A stretch of 32,901 nucleotides of DNA, from positions 1-32,901 of the forward strand of contig DFGZ01000186.1 in NCBI GenBank assembly GCA_002371295.1. Direction: 5' to 3'. The notes under the pieces are model-generated. The model searched no databases and had not been told where the DNA came from. It saw only the letters and a list, made by a program, of their open reading frames with translations. A program made the position numbers and the translations under genes. How positions within the stretch are numbered: the stretch's first letter is position 1; each line of letters begins with the position of its first letter. This DNA comes from Oribacterium sp. UBA3737 (GTDB lineage Bacteria; Bacillota_A; Clostridia; Lachnospirales; Lachnospiraceae). This document shows positions 31,034 to 32,901 of this stretch, piece after piece.

Positions 31034-31228
31034 ATGTTGAGATTTATTATAATGCTGATGATTCTTATAGCAGGACTCGGAAGCCTGCTTCAGGCCAAGC
31101 TGGAGTTCGCAAAAAGACAGCGTACAGAGCCTGACAATAAGTGGAGCTGCAGGGAGCAGATCTGGAGACGCACAGGCTATTTCCTCTGCGCTCTTGATTT
31201 CATAATCGCCGGATTTATCGATTTTTGA
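31034..31228 (+). CDS. Small two-helix membrane protein, unknown function
   Basis: This 64-aa protein has two hydrophobic segments (about residues 3-20: RFIIMLMILIAGLGSLLQ; about 47-63: TGYFLCALDFIIAGFID), separated by a charged loop (KRQRTEPDNKWSCREQIWRR). AGGAG eight bases before the ATG supports translation. It lies 119 bp after the aldolase and could be co-transcribed or have its own promoter. I recognise no family; small proteins of this layout are common in Lachnospiraceae, but that is a general impression. Confidence 0.65.
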   Translation: MLRFIIMLMILIAGLGSLLQAKLEFAKRQRTEPDNKWSCREQIWRRTGYFLCALDFIIAGFIDF

Positions 31229-31354
31229 TATCAAACAATTTGCGGTACTCTTTCTTATCTTCTTGGAAGAGATCTGGCTGAACTGTGATATGATATACCC
31301 TCAAAAATAAAATACGGTAAGGGCAGTTACATTAGATGAGATAATCATTGATTT

Positions 31355-31420
31355 GCTCCCTTCCGGGCAGACAGGATCATAATATGATCTTTTACTGTCC
31401 GGAAGGGGGCTTTTCTTTTA
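31355..31420 (+). terminator. Large rho-independent terminator with nested palindrome
   Basis: GCTCCCTTCCGGGCAG (31355-31370) pairs with CTGTCCGGAAGGGGGC (31395-31410) with wobble pairs, and the loop contains GATCATAATATGATC. TTTTCTTTT follows. Confidence 0.85.
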
Positions 31421-31544
31421 ACATTTATTTTGAATAGTTGTGATTTCTGTGTTTTTTTGTTGATAGTCTATTGACCCGAAACCGGGTGTAAGCTGTAGAT
31501 TTCAGTATGACCGATAAAGAATTATATCAATGGGAAAAACAGAG

Positions 31545-31568
31545 GGGGCTGTCTTAGCGGACAGCTCC
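31545..31568 (+). terminator. Small GC-rich hairpin, possible weak terminator
   Basis: GGGGCTGTC (31545-31553) pairs with GACAGCTCC (31560-31568), one G-T pair, followed by only TTTCC. Confidence 0.4.
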
Positions 31569-31579
31569 TTTCCTATTGG

Positions 31580-31631
31580 ATGAATCGGATGTCACTTGTT
31601 CACAAAAGTGTACTTTTGACACTCACACTAT
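31580..31631 (+). repeat. Short inverted-repeat element, copy E6
   Basis: The left ATGAATCGGATGTCA (31580-31594) and right TGACACTCACACTAT (31617-31631) ends match the family. The core CAAAAGT-GT-ACTTTTG resembles E2 and E4. Confidence 0.6.
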
Positions 31632-31744
31632 GAAAAATGGCTTACTATGTGATACATTTAGTAAATAAATTCGAAGCAGAAAAGGAGTTTCACATTTACG
31701 TTAACGAAATCCGGTTTACAAGGATTGACATAAGATAAATAACT

Positions 31745-32623
31745 ATGAATTTACACTTTATACCTATTTCAGATCTAAAGGAAGACAATGTTTCCATCTA
31801 TTCACAGTACAAGGAAAACCAGCTTGTCCATTACAACGAGCCTGAGCTGGGGCTTTTCATAGCTGAAAGTCCCAAGGTCATATTCAGGGCACTGGACGCC
31901 GGCTATGAGCCTGTGTCGTTCCTTGTGGAGGATAAGACCATAGAAAGCAGGGAAACTTCAGAGCTTTGGGAGAAACTGCGTGAGATGACATCACAGGAGG
32001 ATTTTCGGATACCTGTGTATGTTGGAGACATGAAGCTGCTTTCTCAGATCACAGGCTTCAAGCTTACAAGAGGCGTGCTTTCAGCCATGAAAAGAAAGAA
32101 GCTTCCCGATGCAAAGGAGCTCTGTAAGGATTTCCGTCGTATAGCGGTTCTTGAAAATGTTGTGAACCCGACAAATGTGGGAGCTATCTTCCGATCGGCA
32201 GCAGCCCTGAATATCGATGCGGTTCTTCTCACATCAGGCTGCAGTGATCCTCTGTACAGGCGTGCTGCAAGAGTAAGCATGGGCACAGTATTTCAGATCC
32301 CGTGGACGTATATTTCGTCTGACGGGACAAATCAATTCTGGCCGGAAAGGGGAATGAAACTGCTTAAATCTATGGGATTCAAAACTGCGGCAATGGCCCT
32401 CAGGGACCGGTCCGTAAGCATTGACCATCCGGAGCTTATAAAGGAGCCGAAGCTTGCCGTCATTCTCGGTACAGAGGGTGAGGGGCTCATGAATGAAACC
32501 ATTGAAACCAGCGATTATGTGGTGAAGATTCCCATGTCTCATGGGGTGGATTCTCTTAATGTTGCCGCCGCCAGTGCTGTGGTGTTCTGGCAGCTGGGCC
32601 AGAAGGGCGTGCAGGGTTTCTGA
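31745..32623 (+). CDS. SpoU/TrmH-family RNA 2'-O-methyltransferase
   Basis: This 292-aa protein has a substrate-binding N-terminal region (about 20-110) followed by the SPOUT knot domain. Motif 1 is ENVVNPTNVGAIFRSAAAL (Asn141, catalytic Arg150), motif 2 is LGTEGEGL (241-248) and motif 3 is KIPMSHGVDSLNVAAASAV (261-279). It methylates a ribose in rRNA or tRNA with S-adenosylmethionine. No clear ribosome site precedes the ATG, which is unusual here where GGAGG sites are the rule; the start may be inexact or weakly translated. The target nucleotide is unknown. Confidence 0.92.
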   Translation: MNLHFIPISDLKEDNVSIYSQYKENQLVHYNEPELGLFIAESPKVIFRALDAGYEPVSFLVEDKTIESRETSELWEKLREMTSQEDFRIPVYVGDMKLLSQITGFKLTRGVLSAMKRKKLPDAKELCKDFRRIAVLENVVNPTNVGAIFRSAAALNIDAVLLTSGCSDPLYRRAARVSMGTVFQIPWTYISSDGTNQFWPERGMKLLKSMGFKTAAMALRDRSVSIDHPELIKEPKLAVILGTEGEGLMNETIETSDYVVKIPMSHGVDSLNVAAASAVVFWQLGQKGVQGF

Positions 32624-32743
32624 GGTTGTTTCCCTGAAGGCCATCGGCAGTCAGGTTGGAATGGAAATTATGGTGACAGATGACACGGGGCCCCGGGCAC
32701 GGAGTGACATGTCATAACAGATGATAATAAAAAGGAGATTGAT

Positions 32744-32901
32744 ATGGATTTTAGAGGAAAGAAGATTGACGATCTTATCGTCACCCTGGATTTTGCAGAC
32801 GGTACTTCAGCGGACTATGGTGTACATAAGTATTTCCGCTTTGAAGGAAAGGAGTATTTTGCCATGCTTCCTTTGATCGGGAAGAACCGGCTTGATCATA
32901 C
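32744..32901 (+). CDS. DUF1292-like protein, 5' end only
   Basis: Only the first 52 residues are in the window. The sequence (MDFRGKKIDDLIVTLDFAD, then HKYFRFEGKEYFAMLPL) resembles DUF1292 proteins, small proteins of unknown function that pair a V-x-L-x-x-x-DG segment with a later EGKEYxxLxP segment. AAGGAG six bases before the ATG makes the start safe. It lies 120 bp after the methyltransferase on the same strand. Confidence 0.6.
   Translation, partial: MDFRGKKIDDLIVTLDFADGTSADYGVHKYFRFEGKEYFAMLPLIGKNRLDH

Larger units (their letters stand above)
31229..31744. other. Intergenic region with terminator, hairpin and element E6
   Basis: The 516 bp contain the strong terminator at 31355-31420, a smaller GC-rich hairpin at 31545-31568 and element E6 (31580-31631). 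The remaining DNA is AT-rich and probably holds the methyltransferase promoter. No coding frame is supported. Confidence 0.6.

Noticed and set aside
32665..32715. Seventh copy of the short inverted-repeat element
   Set aside because: TGACA-like words and a CGGGGCCCCG palindrome are present, but neither end matches the 15-bp terminal pattern well enough.

Overview
The window looks like part of a large secondary replicon (megaplasmid or chromid) of an anaerobic, low-to-mid G+C Firmicute. The best guess is a rumen or gut Lachnospiraceae of the Butyrivibrio/Pseudobutyrivibrio type. That identity is inferred from protein style (two FMN-binding lipoprotein reductases, GPH symporter, plant-ester-type esterases, DUF1653) and from strong GGAGG ribosome binding sites. 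The replicon type rests on a Rep_3-type initiator, a very large iteron array, ParA/ParB and a HipBA module. No rRNA, tRNA, transposase or CRISPR array was recognised.

Layout. 1-2077: the 5' part of a flavinylated reductase lipoprotein (minus) and a metallo-beta-lactamase-fold hydrolase (plus). 2263-6898: a carbohydrate/ester cluster with a GPH-type symporter and an esterase (minus), a divergent AraC regulator and a second alpha/beta hydrolase (plus). 7006-8704: hipBA toxin-antitoxin with a promoter overlapped by two palindromic operators. 8765-10795: two cell-wall enzymes, a NodB deacetylase lipoprotein and a YkuD L,D-transpeptidase. 10857-13993: a two-gene nucleotide cassette, a YfbR-like HD 5'-deoxynucleotidase followed by an 830-aa adenosine-deaminase-like protein with an unusual C-terminal Rossmann-like domain. 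14301-14756: a small membrane protein. 14809-20282: the replication and partition core, made of a 117-aa protein coupled to rep, rep itself, about 26 iterons with an AT-rich stretch, parB, parA and a DUF1653 gene. 20283-22103: a long, nearly gene-free region rich in palindromes, short repeats and hairpins, with one small membrane protein. 22104-25067: an RpiR regulator and a complete second flavinylated reductase. 25070-25296: a tandem 87-bp repeat whose large hairpin shows compensatory base changes. 25493-30914: a PRD/EIIA regulator followed by fructose-type PTS EIIA, EIIB, EIIC and a class II ketose-bisphosphate aldolase. 31034-32901: a small membrane protein, a SpoU/TrmH RNA methyltransferase and the start of a DUF1292-like gene.

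How the parts fit. Rep, the iterons, ParAB and probably HipBA keep the replicon present. The AraC, RpiR and PRD regulators each sit beside a sugar, ester or electron-acceptor module. A family of short (about 50-110 bp) elements with 15-bp imperfect terminal inverted repeats recurs six times between genes, once inside the replication origin. The most unusual items are the deaminase cassette, the size of the iteron array, the short-element family, the covarying tandem hairpins, and palindrome/SD/micro-ORF modules in the gene-poor region.
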